From contig NZ_JAEULY010000004.1 of assembly GCF_016793595.1 (NCBI RefSeq), positions 744,001-808,000 of the forward strand: 64,000 nt of DNA, read 5' to 3'. The notes under the pieces were generated by a model. The model was not told where the DNA came from, ran no database searches, and worked only from the letters and a program-made list of their open reading frames with translations. The stretch comes from Phreatobacter sp. (GTDB lineage Bacteria; Pseudomonadota; Alphaproteobacteria; Rhizobiales; Phreatobacteraceae). This document shows positions 49,538 to 57,953 of the stretch, piece by piece. Every line of letters begins with the position of its first letter. Within the stretch, counting starts at the first letter, position 1. The position numbers were made by a program, and so were the translations under genes.

Positions 49538-51715
49538 ATGAGCCCTCCCCGCTACGCCGACGTGCTGATTCCGGTCGCCGTCGACCGGCCCTACAGCTAC
49601 CGGATCCCCGACGGGATGGAGCTGGCGCCGGGCGACGTCGTGGCCGTGCCGCTCGGCCCCCGCACGACGCTCGGAGCCGTCTGGGCGCTGCGCGACCAGC
49701 CGGGTGGCGTCTCGCACAATCGCCTGAAGGACATCGCCTACCGCTATGACAGTGCGGCCGTGCCCCATGCCGTGCGCCAGCTCTGCGACTGGATCGCCGA
49801 CTACACGCTGGCCCAGCGCGGCATGGTGCTGCGCATGGCGCTGCGCCATCCCGACGACCTCGCTCCCCCGAAACCGCGCGTCGGGGTCCGGATTACCGAG
49901 GTGCCGCCGGGGCGGATGACTCCGGCGCGGAAAAAGGTGCTGGCCGCGCTGGCCGACGGGCTGGCGCGCGCGAAGGGCGAGGCCGCGCGCGAGGCCGGCG
50001 TTTCGGGGGGCGTCATCGACGGGCTCGTCGACGAAGGCGCGCTGGAGACCGTGCTGTTGCCGGCGGAAGCCGTCGCCGAGCCGCTCGATGCCGACTACGC
50101 GACGACCGTGCTTAACGCGGCGCAACAGGCTGCCGCCCGGCACCTGCGCGATGCGGTCGCGGCCCGGACCTTCAGCGTCGCCCTGCTCGACGGCGTCACC
50201 GGCTCCGGCAAGACGGAGGTCTATCTGGAGGCGGTCGCCGAGGCGCTGCGGCAGGGCCGGCAGTCGCTGATCCTCGTTCCCGAGATTGCGCTGACCACGC
50301 AGTTCCTCGACCGTTTCGCCGAGCGCTTCGGCCACCGGCCCGCCGCCTGGCATTCCGGGGTCGGCGCGACGCGGCGTGGCCGGGTCTGGACTGGCGTCGC
50401 CGCAGGCGAGGTGCCGGTGGTGATCGGGGCGCGCTCGGCGCTGTTTCTGCCCTTCGCGGACCTTGGCCTGGTGATCGTCGACGAGGAGCACGAGGGCGCC
50501 TACAAGCAGGATGACGGCGTTCACTATCATGCGCGGGACATGGCGGTCGTGCGCGCGCGCCTGCACGACATCCCCGTCGTCCTCGCCTCGGCGACGCCCT
50601 CGGTGGAAAGCCGCGTCAATGCCGACAAGGGCCGCTACGCCCGGCTCGTCCTGCCCGAGCGCTTCGGCGGGCGCGAGATGCCGACAATCGCCACCGTCGA
50701 TCTCAAGACCGCCGGCCCGGCGCGCGGGCGCTGGATCGCCCCGGCGCTTGAAGCCGCGATCCGGGAGACAAGGCAAGCCGGCGAGCAGTCGTTGCTGTTC
50801 CTCAACCGGCGGGGCTATGCGCCGCTGACGCTCTGCCGCGCCTGCGGCGAGCGCGTGCAGTGCCCGAATTGCTCGGCCTGGCTGGTCGACCATCGCTTCC
50901 GCCGCCGGCTCGTCTGCCACCATTGCGGCTTCAACATGCCGCCGCCGGACCATTGCCCGAAATGCGAGGCGGTCGACAGTTTCGTCGCCTGCGGGCCGGG
51001 CGTCGAACGGCTCGCGGAGGAATGCGCGACGCTGTTCCCGGATTCGCGGCTGCTGGTGCTGTCCTCCGACATGGCCGGCGGCATCGAGCGCATCCGGCAG
51101 GAGATCGAGGCTGTGGCGCGCGGCGAGGCCGATATCGTCATCGGCACCCAGCTCGTCGCCAAGGGGCACAATTTCCCGCATCTCGCACTGGTCGGCGTCA
51201 TCGATGCGGACCTCGGACTGTCGAACAGCGATCCGCGCGCGGGCGAACGCACCTTCCAGCTGCTCCAGCAGGTGGTCGGTCGCGCGGGCCGGGCCAAGGA
51301 TGGTTCGCGCGCGCTGATCCAGACGCACCAGCCGGACCATCCGATCATCCGCGCCATCGTGCGCGGCGACCGCGAGGGCTTCTACGCGGCCGAGATCGCC
51401 ATGCGCGAGGAGGCGCGCCTGCCGCCCTTCGGCCGGCTCGCGGCGCTGGTGGTTTCGGCGGAGGCGCAGGCGGACGCCTTTGCCTATGCGCGCGCGCTTG
51501 TCCGCTCCGCTCCGCCGAGCAGCGATGTCCAGGTGCTCGGACCCGCCGAGGCGCCGCTGGCGCTGGTTCGCGGCCGGCATCGCGTCAGGCTGCTGGCGCG
51601 CTCCGCGCGGGCCTTCGACCTGTCGGGCTGGATGCGCGGCTGGCTGTCGCGGGTCGAGGCGCCGCGCGGCAATGTCCGGCTTGAAATCGACGTCGATCCG
51701 CAGAGCTTCCTTTAA
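49538..51715 (+). CDS. priA: Primosomal protein N' (replication restart helicase)
   Basis: The product is a 725-residue 3'-5' superfamily 2 helicase that reloads the replisome at stalled forks. The N-terminal DNA-binding domain starts YADVLIPVAVDRPYSYRIPD. Walker A is GVTGSGKTEVYL, motif II is VIVDEEHEGAYKQ, and SATPSVESR is motif III. Zinc fingers follow in CRACGERVQCPNC, CHHCG and CPKC. Motif VI is QQVVGRAGRA. All key residues are present. Confidence 0.96.
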   Translation: MSPPRYADVLIPVAVDRPYSYRIPDGMELAPGDVVAVPLGPRTTLGAVWALRDQPGGVSHNRLKDIAYRYDSAAVPHAVRQLCDWIADYTLAQRGMVLRMALRHPDDLAPPKPRVGVRITEVPPGRMTPARKKVLAALADGLARAKGEAAREAGVSGGVIDGLVDEGALETVLLPAEAVAEPLDADYATTVLNAAQQAAARHLRDAVAARTFSVALLDGVTGSGKTEVYLEAVAEALRQGRQSLILVPEIALTTQFLDRFAERFGHRPAAWHSGVGATRRGRVWTGVAAGEVPVVIGARSALFLPFADLGLVIVDEEHEGAYKQDDGVHYHARDMAVVRARLHDIPVVLASATPSVESRVNADKGRYARLVLPERFGGREMPTIATVDLKTAGPARGRWIAPALEAAIRETRQAGEQSLLFLNRRGYAPLTLCRACGERVQCPNCSAWLVDHRFRRRLVCHHCGFNMPPPDHCPKCEAVDSFVACGPGVERLAEECATLFPDSRLLVLSSDMAGGIERIRQEIEAVARGEADIVIGTQLVAKGHNFPHLALVGVIDADLGLSNSDPRAGERTFQLLQQVVGRAGRAKDGSRALIQTHQPDHPIIRAIVRGDREGFYAAEIAMREEARLPPFGRLAALVVSAEAQADAFAYARALVRSAPPSSDVQVLGPAEAPLALVRGRHRVRLLARSARAFDLSGWMRGWLSRVEAPRGNVRLEIDVDPQSFL

Positions 51716-51752
51716 CCAAAGCGCACGCACGGCGAGATTGCGACGGGCCCCG

Positions 51753-51784
51753 TTGAACCGAACCGAGGGTTGCCGCGACCCATG
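51753..51784 (+). promoter_or_regulatory. ECF-type promoter of decaglycine gene 2
   Basis: TTGAACC (51753-51759) is followed after 16 nt by CGACCCATG (51776-51784). The same boxes and spacing occur before the ECF sigma gene and the first decaglycine gene. The -10 box ends 51 nt before ATG 51835, the same distance as in the first decaglycine gene. GGTCATC directly after the -10 is also shared by both decaglycine promoters. Confidence 0.75.
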
Positions 51785-51834
51785 GTCATCGCCGGGGCAA
51801 TGAGCCTGCGGCACTCACGACGAGGACCCAGACC

Positions 51835-52107
51835 ATGACCAGCTTCCGCAAGTTCGCGCTCACCGGCGCTCTCGCTCTCGCCCTCGGCTCGGCCTTCACC
51901 GGCCTCGCCAACGCCCAGGCCGCCGGCGGCGGCGGTGGTGGCGGCGGTGGTGGTGCCAGCGACATCGCCGCCACCATCGAAGCGCCGGTCACCCACGCGA
52001 CGGTTCCGGGCGGCCCGAGCCGCGGCGGCAGCGCCCCGCAGGCCCGCGAAATGACCTGCGGCTACGAGCTGTTCCGCGGCCGCTACTGCGAACCGACCCG
52101 TCGCTGA
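51835..52107 (+). CDS. Small secreted protein with ten consecutive glycines (paralogue 2)
   Basis: The product has 90 residues. The signal peptide (RKFALTGALALALGSAFTGL, then ANAQ) is followed after two Ala by exactly ten glycines, Ala-Ser-Asp-Ile, a Pro/Ser/Arg linker and a C-terminal MTCGYELFRGRYCEPTRR with two cysteines. It shares length, layout and promoter with the gene at 26692. It converges on the ECF sigma operon and is ended by a strong terminator. The two Cys probably form a disulfide outside the cytoplasm. Function is unknown. Confidence 0.82.
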   Translation: MTSFRKFALTGALALALGSAFTGLANAQAAGGGGGGGGGGASDIAATIEAPVTHATVPGGPSRGGSAPQAREMTCGYELFRGRYCEPTRR

Positions 52108-52113
52108 TCCAGC

Positions 52114-52152
52114 GATCTGCAAGACGGATCTGCAAGACGGACCTGCAAGACG
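52114..52152. repeat. Three tandem 13-bp units
   Basis: GATCTGCAAGACG is repeated twice exactly and a third time with one change (GACCTGCAAGACG). The array lies between the decaglycine gene stop and its terminator. Such arrays arise by slippage and may vary between strains. Confidence 0.85.
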
Positions 52153-52157
52153 ATCGA

Positions 52158-52185
52158 GGGCGGTGGGGAAACCCGCCGCCCTTTT
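52158..52185 (+). terminator. Intrinsic terminator of decaglycine gene 2
   Basis: GGGCGGTGGG and CCCGCCGCCC form a 10-bp stem with one G-U pair around a GAAA tetraloop, followed by TTTTCGTTT. It is a textbook terminator. From here to 52410 nothing else is seen in the 303-bp gap before the convergent protease stop. Confidence 0.85.
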
Positions 52186-52410
52186 CGTTTGTAGTGGCCG
52201 TTGCGGCGGAGCCCGGCACTCCCCATCCGCTGGCGATGGACTGACGGACGGGCTTCATGGGCTGGTGCGGCTGACAACGGCAATCCGCGCCCGGCGTGGC
52301 GGGAGCTGCCGGCGGATGGCCCATGCGGAACAGCTTCCTCCGGGGTCTGCCGGTCAGGGCACAGCCTGGGCGCCCGTCGTGCTCCGGCTGCCGGGGATCA
52401 GTCCCAGGGA

Positions 52411-54495
52411 TCAGTCCTTGGCTTCGATCTTGCCGGGCTCCACCGGCGGCGGCACCACTGCCTGCGGCGACGTCGCCGTCGGCGGCACGGTCGCCTGACG
52501 CGGTCCCTGCTGCGGAACCTGAGCCGTATCCGTTCCGGCGGCAGCCGGCGCCTGCGCCGTGTCGGGAGCCGGCACGGCGGGTGGAGCGGCAACCATCGGC
52601 GTGGCGGGCGCTGCCTGCGGCACGGCTGCGTTCAGCGCCGGAACCGGATCGGCCAGACCCGCGCCGAGCTGCGGATTCGGCGTCGCGCCGTGTCGCGCGG
52701 TCTGCTGGAGGATCTCGCGCACCTGCGTCGGATCGAGATCCGGCTGGCGCTCCAGTAGCAGCGCGGCGATGCCGCTGACATGGGCCGCGGCGACCGAGGT
52801 TCCCGACGAGATCTGATAGCCGCCGCGCGGCGCGGGCAGCAGAATCTCGACGCCCGGCGCCGCCACCGAGACGTGGTTGCCGCGCGAGGCGGCGTCGAAC
52901 AAGCGGCCCTGCTGATCGGTCGCCGTCACGGCGATGACATTGGGGTCGGCGGCCGGGAAGGAGACGGGGGCGGTCGCGCCTTCGTTGCCCATGGCCGCGA
53001 TCAGCACCACGCGCTTGCCGGCGGCGTTCTGGATGGCGCGGGTCATCATCGGGTCGCGCGGGCCGGCGAAGCTCATGTTGATCACGCGCGCGCCCTCGCG
53101 CACGGACCAGTCCATGGCTCCGAGGATGTGGTAGCTGGTGCCCTGCGCACCGGCGGCCTGGCCGGGCGCGAAGGCCCGCGCCGCGAGGATGTTGGCGCGC
53201 GGCGAGATGCCGGTGAGCTGGGCGTGGGCGACGATGGCGCCGGCCATGCCGGTGCCGTGCTCATGCGGCTGGAACGCGCCGCCGACCGCATCGAAGCTCT
53301 TGGCGACGCGGCCCGCCATCTCGGGATGGGTCGCCTCGATGCCGGAATCGATCACCGCGATCGGCACCTGCTCGCCGCGCGACAGGAGGTGCGCTTCAGG
53401 CAGGCGCAGCGCCTCGACGACATATTGCAGGGCGGCCGCGCCGCTGCGCGTCGTGGAGGCGCTCTGCAGCCGGAACACGTAGTTCGGCCGCTCGAAAATG
53501 TAGTTCGGCTGGACATAGGCGACGCCGGTGGCGCGCGTCATGGCGCGGATCGCCGCCGGCACCGTCATGCGGTTGGGCACGCGATAGCGATGGACGACGG
53601 TGCCGACCAGTTCCGACTGCTGCTCGGCGATCAGCGTCAGGTTGTAGCGGCGCACCACGTTGCGCATGGCGGCGGGCGGCGCGTCGGCGCGCATGACGAA
53701 GAGCACCTCATCCGGCACGTAGCGGCGCTCGCTCGACGGCGGCATGCCTGGCACGTCCTGGGCATTGGCCGACCGTGCGGCGGAGATCAGCGCCGGGGCC
53801 GCCATGGCGGGGCCGACGAAGCGCGGGCCGGGGCCGCCGGGCCCGATGGGCGGCGGACCACCGGGCGGCAGACGCCCGCCGCCACCCGGCGGCACGACCA
53901 CGACCGGAGGCACGAAGGGCGGAATGACGACGACCGGCGGACGGCCGGGATAGCCCGGACGGCCGGGGCGCGGGGGGCGCCCATCGGAGCCTCCGGCGGA
54001 ATCGTTCGGGCGACCGGGACGGCCGGCGCCGGGTGGGCGGTTGCCCGGCGGGCGCGACACCATGCCGTCGCCGCGGGAACCCGGCCGACCGATGGAGCCG
54101 GGACGACCGTTTCCGCGGATCGGACCATCGGTGAAGCGGCGGGGACCACGGCCAGGATAGGCCTCGAGACGCGGGCCGCGCTGGCCGCGCATGCCGCCGA
54201 AGCGGTTCGGATCGACCATGCGGCCACCGGGCGCGACCATGCCGGGGCCGCGCATCGACGGCACCCGCCCCATGGACGGGGCGCGGTTGGGCACGCCCAT
54301 GCGCGGCCGCGCGCCACGGAAACCGCCACCGCCGCCGACGCCGAAGCCGCCGATGGAAATACCGAACTGGGCCTGTGCCGGGCGCGCGTCGACGAGAGTG
54401 AGGAAGGTGGAGCCGGCCAGCAACGCGAGGAAGCCGGCAATCACGCCGGTCCTTCCGGACGGGAGCAACGGACGATCGGATGTCTGATCCGTCAT
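52411..54495 (-). CDS. Secreted S8 (subtilisin-like) serine protease
   Basis: The product has 694 residues. The signal sequence is long (cleavage near residue 43). Residues about 45-245 are a disordered Gly/Pro/Arg-rich region. Residues about 258-332 look like an I9-type prodomain (NVVRRYNLTLIAEQQ, ending GVAYVQPNY). The catalytic domain has Asp383 (AVIDSGIEATHP), His413 (HEHGTGMAG), Asn504 (AMGNEG) and Ser567 (SSGTSVAAAHVSG), so it should be active. A Pro/Ala/Gln tail follows. It is the last gene of the sigma/anti-sigma operon, starting 91 nt after the anti-sigma stop. Confidence 0.92.
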   Translation of the reverse strand: MTDQTSDRPLLPSGRTGVIAGFLALLAGSTFLTLVDARPAQAQFGISIGGFGVGGGGGFRGARPRMGVPNRAPSMGRVPSMRGPGMVAPGGRMVDPNRFGGMRGQRGPRLEAYPGRGPRRFTDGPIRGNGRPGSIGRPGSRGDGMVSRPPGNRPPGAGRPGRPNDSAGGSDGRPPRPGRPGYPGRPPVVVIPPFVPPVVVVPPGGGGRLPPGGPPPIGPGGPGPRFVGPAMAAPALISAARSANAQDVPGMPPSSERRYVPDEVLFVMRADAPPAAMRNVVRRYNLTLIAEQQSELVGTVVHRYRVPNRMTVPAAIRAMTRATGVAYVQPNYIFERPNYVFRLQSASTTRSGAAALQYVVEALRLPEAHLLSRGEQVPIAVIDSGIEATHPEMAGRVAKSFDAVGGAFQPHEHGTGMAGAIVAHAQLTGISPRANILAARAFAPGQAAGAQGTSYHILGAMDWSVREGARVINMSFAGPRDPMMTRAIQNAAGKRVVLIAAMGNEGATAPVSFPAADPNVIAVTATDQQGRLFDAASRGNHVSVAAPGVEILLPAPRGGYQISSGTSVAAAHVSGIAALLLERQPDLDPTQVREILQQTARHGATPNPQLGAGLADPVPALNAAVPQAAPATPMVAAPPAVPAPDTAQAPAAAGTDTAQVPQQGPRQATVPPTATSPQAVVPPPVEPGKIEAKD

Positions 54496-54586
54496 GGCCG
54501 CACCTCACGAGAAACGAAAGCCGTGCCGAGCTTAGGCCGCGAATATTTCTGTTTGACTGCGCAACGCCCCCTGCGGGCGCGATGCG

Positions 54587-55285
54587 TCAGGAGGCCGGGC
54601 CGACGAAGCGCACGATGGCCGGCTGGCCACGCAGCGTCTGGATGACCCGGTCGAGATCCGCCTGGCTCATGCCGGCATCGCCGACGCGCACCCGGTAGAA
54701 ACCGCCCGGCCGCGGGCCTTCGATGATCGTGCCGCGCACCTGCTCCAGAAGCCGGGTCATGTCGCCGGTATTGGCATCGGCGTTGAAGCCGATCAGCACG
54801 AAGGTACCGGCGGCGCGCGCGCCGGCTCCCGAGGGGCCGTGCGAGGCGGTCTGGAACTGGGCGGGGCCGCCGATGAAGCCGGAGCCGATGACGCCGGCCT
54901 GCACGACGAGCGCGAGAGCGGCGGCGCCGGCGGCATAGGCCAGCGTGCGGGGGGCGAGCATGGACAGCTTCTCGCCGAGCCAGTCGGCGAAGGAGGCTTT
55001 GGCGCGGGCCGCGACATGGGCGAGCTTGGCGGGTTCCGCCTCGACGCGCTTCATCAGGTCGTCGAGGACGCGCGCGGAGGGGCGGGGCGAGGCTTCGGCC
55101 AGCGCGAAGGCGGCGTCCTGGTCCTCGCGGACGATCTCCAGCTCGTCGCGCAGGGTCGCGTCGGCGGCCATCGCCGCCTCGACGCGCGCGGTGTCGGCCG
55201 GCGAGAGCGTGCCGGCGGCGTACCAGGGGAGCAGCTCGGAAATGGCCCGGCGCTCGGCATTGTCGATTTCACTGCGCGTCGTCAT
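54587..55285 (-). CDS. Anti-sigma factor with subtilase-prodomain-like external domain
   Basis: The product has 232 residues. Residues 1-100 are a cytoplasmic anti-sigma domain without the zinc HxxxCxxC signature (start RRAISELLPWYAAGTLSP). A membrane helix follows (about 112-135). The external part ends in a domain (about 160-231) with RGTIIEGPRPGGFYRVRV and LRGQPAIVRFVGP, which aligns by eye with the prodomain of the neighbouring protease (NLTLIAEQQ, HRYRVPN, ATGVAYVQP). The start codon overlaps the sigma stop by ATGA. The protease may sense or cut this domain; that is inference. Confidence 0.85.
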   Translation of the reverse strand: MTTRSEIDNAERRAISELLPWYAAGTLSPADTARVEAAMAADATLRDELEIVREDQDAAFALAEASPRPSARVLDDLMKRVEAEPAKLAHVAARAKASFADWLGEKLSMLAPRTLAYAAGAAALALVVQAGVIGSGFIGGPAQFQTASHGPSGAGARAAGTFVLIGFNADANTGDMTRLLEQVRGTIIEGPRPGGFYRVRVGDAGMSQADLDRVIQTLRGQPAIVRFVGPAS

Positions 55286-55842
55286 GGCCAACCTCGGTCG
55301 ACTCCGGCGCTCTGCATGAGCTCCTGGAGCCTCTTGCGCGCATAGAACATGCGCGTCTTGACGGTGTTTTCCGGGATCTGGACGATCTCGGCCACTTCGG
55401 AGATCGATTTCTCCTGATAGTAGACGAGATCGACAATCTCCCGGTGCTCGGGCGAAAGCTGGTCAATGCAGCGGCGGATCGCATGTGCCTTGTCCACTTT
55501 CTGAGCCACCACCTCGGGTGTGTCCGCGTCGTCCGCGATCGCGCCGGCCTTTTCCTCGTCCAGTTCCGCTTCCGTCGTCTTCCTCAGCGAGGACAACGCC
55601 TTGAACCGGGCCATTCCGAGGATCCAGGTCGAGACGCTCGATCGCCCCTCGAACCTGTCGGCCTGACGCCACACGTCCAGGAAGACTTCGCCGATCAGGT
55701 CTTCAGCCTGCCCTTCGTCCTTGATGAACCGGAGTATGAACCGGAACACGCGAACATTATGACGGGCATAGAGGGTCCTGAAGGCGAGACGATCGCCCTT
55801 GGCAACCCGGAGGATGAGATCCTGGTCGCTGTCAGACTGCAT
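55282..55842 (-). CDS. ECF RNA polymerase sigma factor
   Basis: The product has 186 residues. Region 2 reads FRFILRFIKDEGQAEDLIGEVFLDVWR (key part: DEGQAEDLIGEVFLDVW), and region 4 holds LSPEHREIVDLVYYQEKSI and IPENTVKTRMFYARKRLQE. ATG 55842 has GGGAG upstream; a GTG 6 nt earlier is less likely. An ECF-type promoter of the same type as before the decaglycine genes precedes it, which implies autoregulation. It is coupled to the anti-sigma gene by ATGA. Confidence 0.95.
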   Translation of the reverse strand: MQSDSDQDLILRVAKGDRLAFRTLYARHNVRVFRFILRFIKDEGQAEDLIGEVFLDVWRQADRFEGRSSVSTWILGMARFKALSSLRKTTEAELDEEKAGAIADDADTPEVVAQKVDKAHAIRRCIDQLSPEHREIVDLVYYQEKSISEVAEIVQIPENTVKTRMFYARKRLQELMQSAGVDRGWP

Positions 55843-55870
55843 CGTCACTCCCGAGCCGGTGGGCTCGCAG

Positions 55871-55902
55871 CATCAGTCGCGGCAACCGGCGAAAAGGTTC
55901 AA
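55871..55902 (-). promoter_or_regulatory. ECF-type promoter of the sigma operon
   Basis: On the minus strand TTGAACC (55902-55896) is followed after 16 nt by CGACTGATG (55879-55871). This matches both decaglycine promoters in boxes and spacing. The -10 ends 29 nt before ATG 55842, so the leader is short. Confidence 0.75.
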
Positions 55903-56007
55903 AGGCCATCGTCAGGTGTCTTGGTGGCCGAGGGATTCTGTCGCGCCCCGTCGATCGGGACCCCACGTAACATGACGAAACATAAGGCGAGGTCAACGGG
56001 GGCCGGA

Positions 56008-56676
56008 TCATGCCGGACCGGCGGAATCGAGCCCCATCTGCCAGAAATCGGCCTCCAGCCGCGAAGCCGCGCCGAACAGGCCGGCAAGCTCGGTGAAGCG
56101 CCGTTCGGTCATGGCCCGCGCGGCGAAATCGTCGAGGCGGCGGCGGGCATTGGCGGCGACGCCCTGATAGCCCTCGCCGGCATATTCGCCGATCCATTCG
56201 CGATAGGGGTGGTTGCCGAGAGCCTCGATGCCGTTCGGAGCCAGCGCGCGGCCGATCTCGGCATAGCCGACGACGCAGGGCGCGAGCGCGACGTGGAGGT
56301 CCATGAGGTCGCCGGCAGCGCCCGCATCCAGCACGAAACGGGTATAGGCGACGGTCGCCTGATGCTCGGGGGCCGCCTCGATATCGGCGCGCGACAGGCC
56401 CCAGCGGGCGCAGAGGCGGACGTGGAGCTCGGTCTCGTGCAGCACGGAGGCGAGCCCCTCCTGCGCCGACCGTATGTCGGCGAGGGACCGGCTCTTGTAG
56501 GCGGCGAGCGCATAGGCGCGCGCGAACTGGATCAGGAACAGATAGTCCTGCACCAGATAGGCGCGGAAGGCCGCCTCGGGCAGCGTACCCGCCCCGAGCT
56601 GGCGGACAAAGTCGTGATCGACATAGGCGCGCCAGTCGTCGGCAGCCGCCGCCTTCAGCCGGTCGAAAATGTCCAT
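56008..56676 (-). CDS. tenA: TenA/thiaminase II family protein
   Basis: The product is a 222-residue all-helical enzyme that hydrolyses aminopyrimidine breakdown products in thiamine salvage. FRAYLVQDYLFLIQFARAYA, the region of the catalytic Cys (VALAPCVVGYAEIG) and the terminal acid segment (LEADFWQMGL) are present. The gene is alone on the minus strand, upstream of the sigma promoter region. Its start is 70 nt beyond the mch stop, so the two may be co-transcribed. Confidence 0.9.
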   Translation of the reverse strand: MDIFDRLKAAAADDWRAYVDHDFVRQLGAGTLPEAAFRAYLVQDYLFLIQFARAYALAAYKSRSLADIRSAQEGLASVLHETELHVRLCARWGLSRADIEAAPEHQATVAYTRFVLDAGAAGDLMDLHVALAPCVVGYAEIGRALAPNGIEALGNHPYREWIGEYAGEGYQGVAANARRRLDDFAARAMTERRFTELAGLFGAASRLEADFWQMGLDSAGPA

Positions 56677-56746
56677 GCGCCGATTCCCGTATGCCGCGTC
56701 CGGGTGGTTGTAGGGCAGCCGGGCGGCAGCGGCCAGACCGGACCCC

Positions 56747-57796
56747 TCAGCGCGGGATCAGCGCCCAGTAGTCGAGGTCGAGGATGACGGCGGGATCGTA
56801 GTCCTCGCCGGTCTTCAGCGGGAAGTCGACGCAGGGCCGGTCCTTGGTGGCCACCGTGCGGATGCGCAGCGCGCCGACATCGTCGCGGCCGGGCAGGTCC
56901 TCGACGGCGAGGATTTCCGACCAGGCGAAGACCGTGTTGCCGGCGAAGAGCGGGGCGACATGCCGGCCACCATTGATCGCGGCGATCTGGAAGGCGTTGG
57001 CGAGGCCGTTGAACGACAGGGAGCGCGCCAGCGAGATGACGTGACCGCCATAGATGAGGCGGCGACCGAAGCGGCCCTGCCCCTCGGTGAACTGGTTGAA
57101 ATGGACCTTGGCCGTGTTCTGGTAGAGGCGCGTCGCCATCATGTGCTCGGCTTCCTCGACCGTCATGCCGTCGACATGGTCGATCCTCTCGCCGACCTGA
57201 TAGTCGCGCAGCAGGTGGCGCTGGCCGGAGAGCCCGCTGTCCCACTCCGCCGGGTCGATGATCGGACAGGCATCGCCGAGCTGGTCGGGCTCCAGCGCCT
57301 TGGGCAGGGCCGGCACCTCCTCGGCGAGAATCCGCGCGGCGTCGTCGCGCTTCCTCACCATCACCCAGCGGACATAGTCCAGCACCTCGTCGCCGTGCTG
57401 GTTGATGCCGGTGGAGCGGACATAGACGACGCCGGTCTTGCGGTTGGAGTTCTCCTTGAGACCGATCACCTCGGAGGTGGTCGACAGCGTGTCGCCGGGA
57501 TAGACCGGCGACAGGAAGCGGCAGCCGGCATAGCCGAGATTGGCGACGGCGTTCAGCGACACGTCCGGCACGGTCTTGCCGAAGACCGTGTGGAAGACCA
57601 GCAGGTCGTCGAGCGGGCTCTTCGGATAGCCGATCTGCCTGGCGAAGGCGTCCGAGGACTGGACCACGAAGCGCGTGCCGTAGAGCGCGGTGTAGAGCGC
57701 GGCATCGCCCGTGGTCAGGGTGCGCGGCGTCGCGTGGCGCAGCGTCTCGCCAAGGCGGAAGTCCTCGAAATAGCGGCCCGGATTGGTCTTCGGCAT
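56747..57796 (-). CDS. mch: Mesaconyl-CoA hydratase (beta-methylmalyl-CoA dehydratase)
   Basis: The enzyme of the ethylmalonyl-CoA pathway interconverts mesaconyl-CoA and beta-methylmalyl-CoA during growth on acetyl-CoA-forming substrates. The 349 residues form a double MaoC hotdog fold. [66 protein letters not shown] and [20 protein letters not shown] are strongly characteristic. The organism therefore probably lacks or supplements the glyoxylate shunt. No other gene of the pathway is in the window. Confidence 0.92.
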   Translation of the reverse strand: MPKTNPGRYFEDFRLGETLRHATPRTLTTGDAALYTALYGTRFVVQSSDAFARQIGYPKSPLDDLLVFHTVFGKTVPDVSLNAVANLGYAGCRFLSPVYPGDTLSTTSEVIGLKENSNRKTGVVYVRSTGINQHGDEVLDYVRWVMVRKRDDAARILAEEVPALPKALEPDQLGDACPIIDPAEWDSGLSGQRHLLRDYQVGERIDHVDGMTVEEAEHMMATRLYQNTAKVHFNQFTEGQGRFGRRLIYGGHVISLARSLSFNGLANAFQIAAINGGRHVAPLFAGNTVFAWSEILAVEDLPGRDDVGALRIRTVATKDRPCVDFPLKTGEDYDPAVILDLDYWALIPR

Positions 57797-57953
57797 GGTG
57801 GAACTCCCCTCGCCCCGATTTATGGCGTGCTGCGCTGCGAAATCCAACAGGACGAAGGGAGGGGTGAGGCGTCGGCCATGCCGCCCGTTCACAAGCCCTC
57901 CCGCATCCGCTATCGAACGGGATCACCCTTCGCCCGCGAACCGACAGGCGTCC

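Noticed and set aside
49403..51814. An 803-codon open frame opposite priA
   Set aside because: It is a mirror of the priA coding sequence, with no family features.
51786..51992. A minus-strand proline-rich protein opposite decaglycine gene 2
   Set aside because: Ten prolines in a row are simply the antisense reading of the glycine codons, and the plus-strand gene has signal peptide, promoter and terminator.
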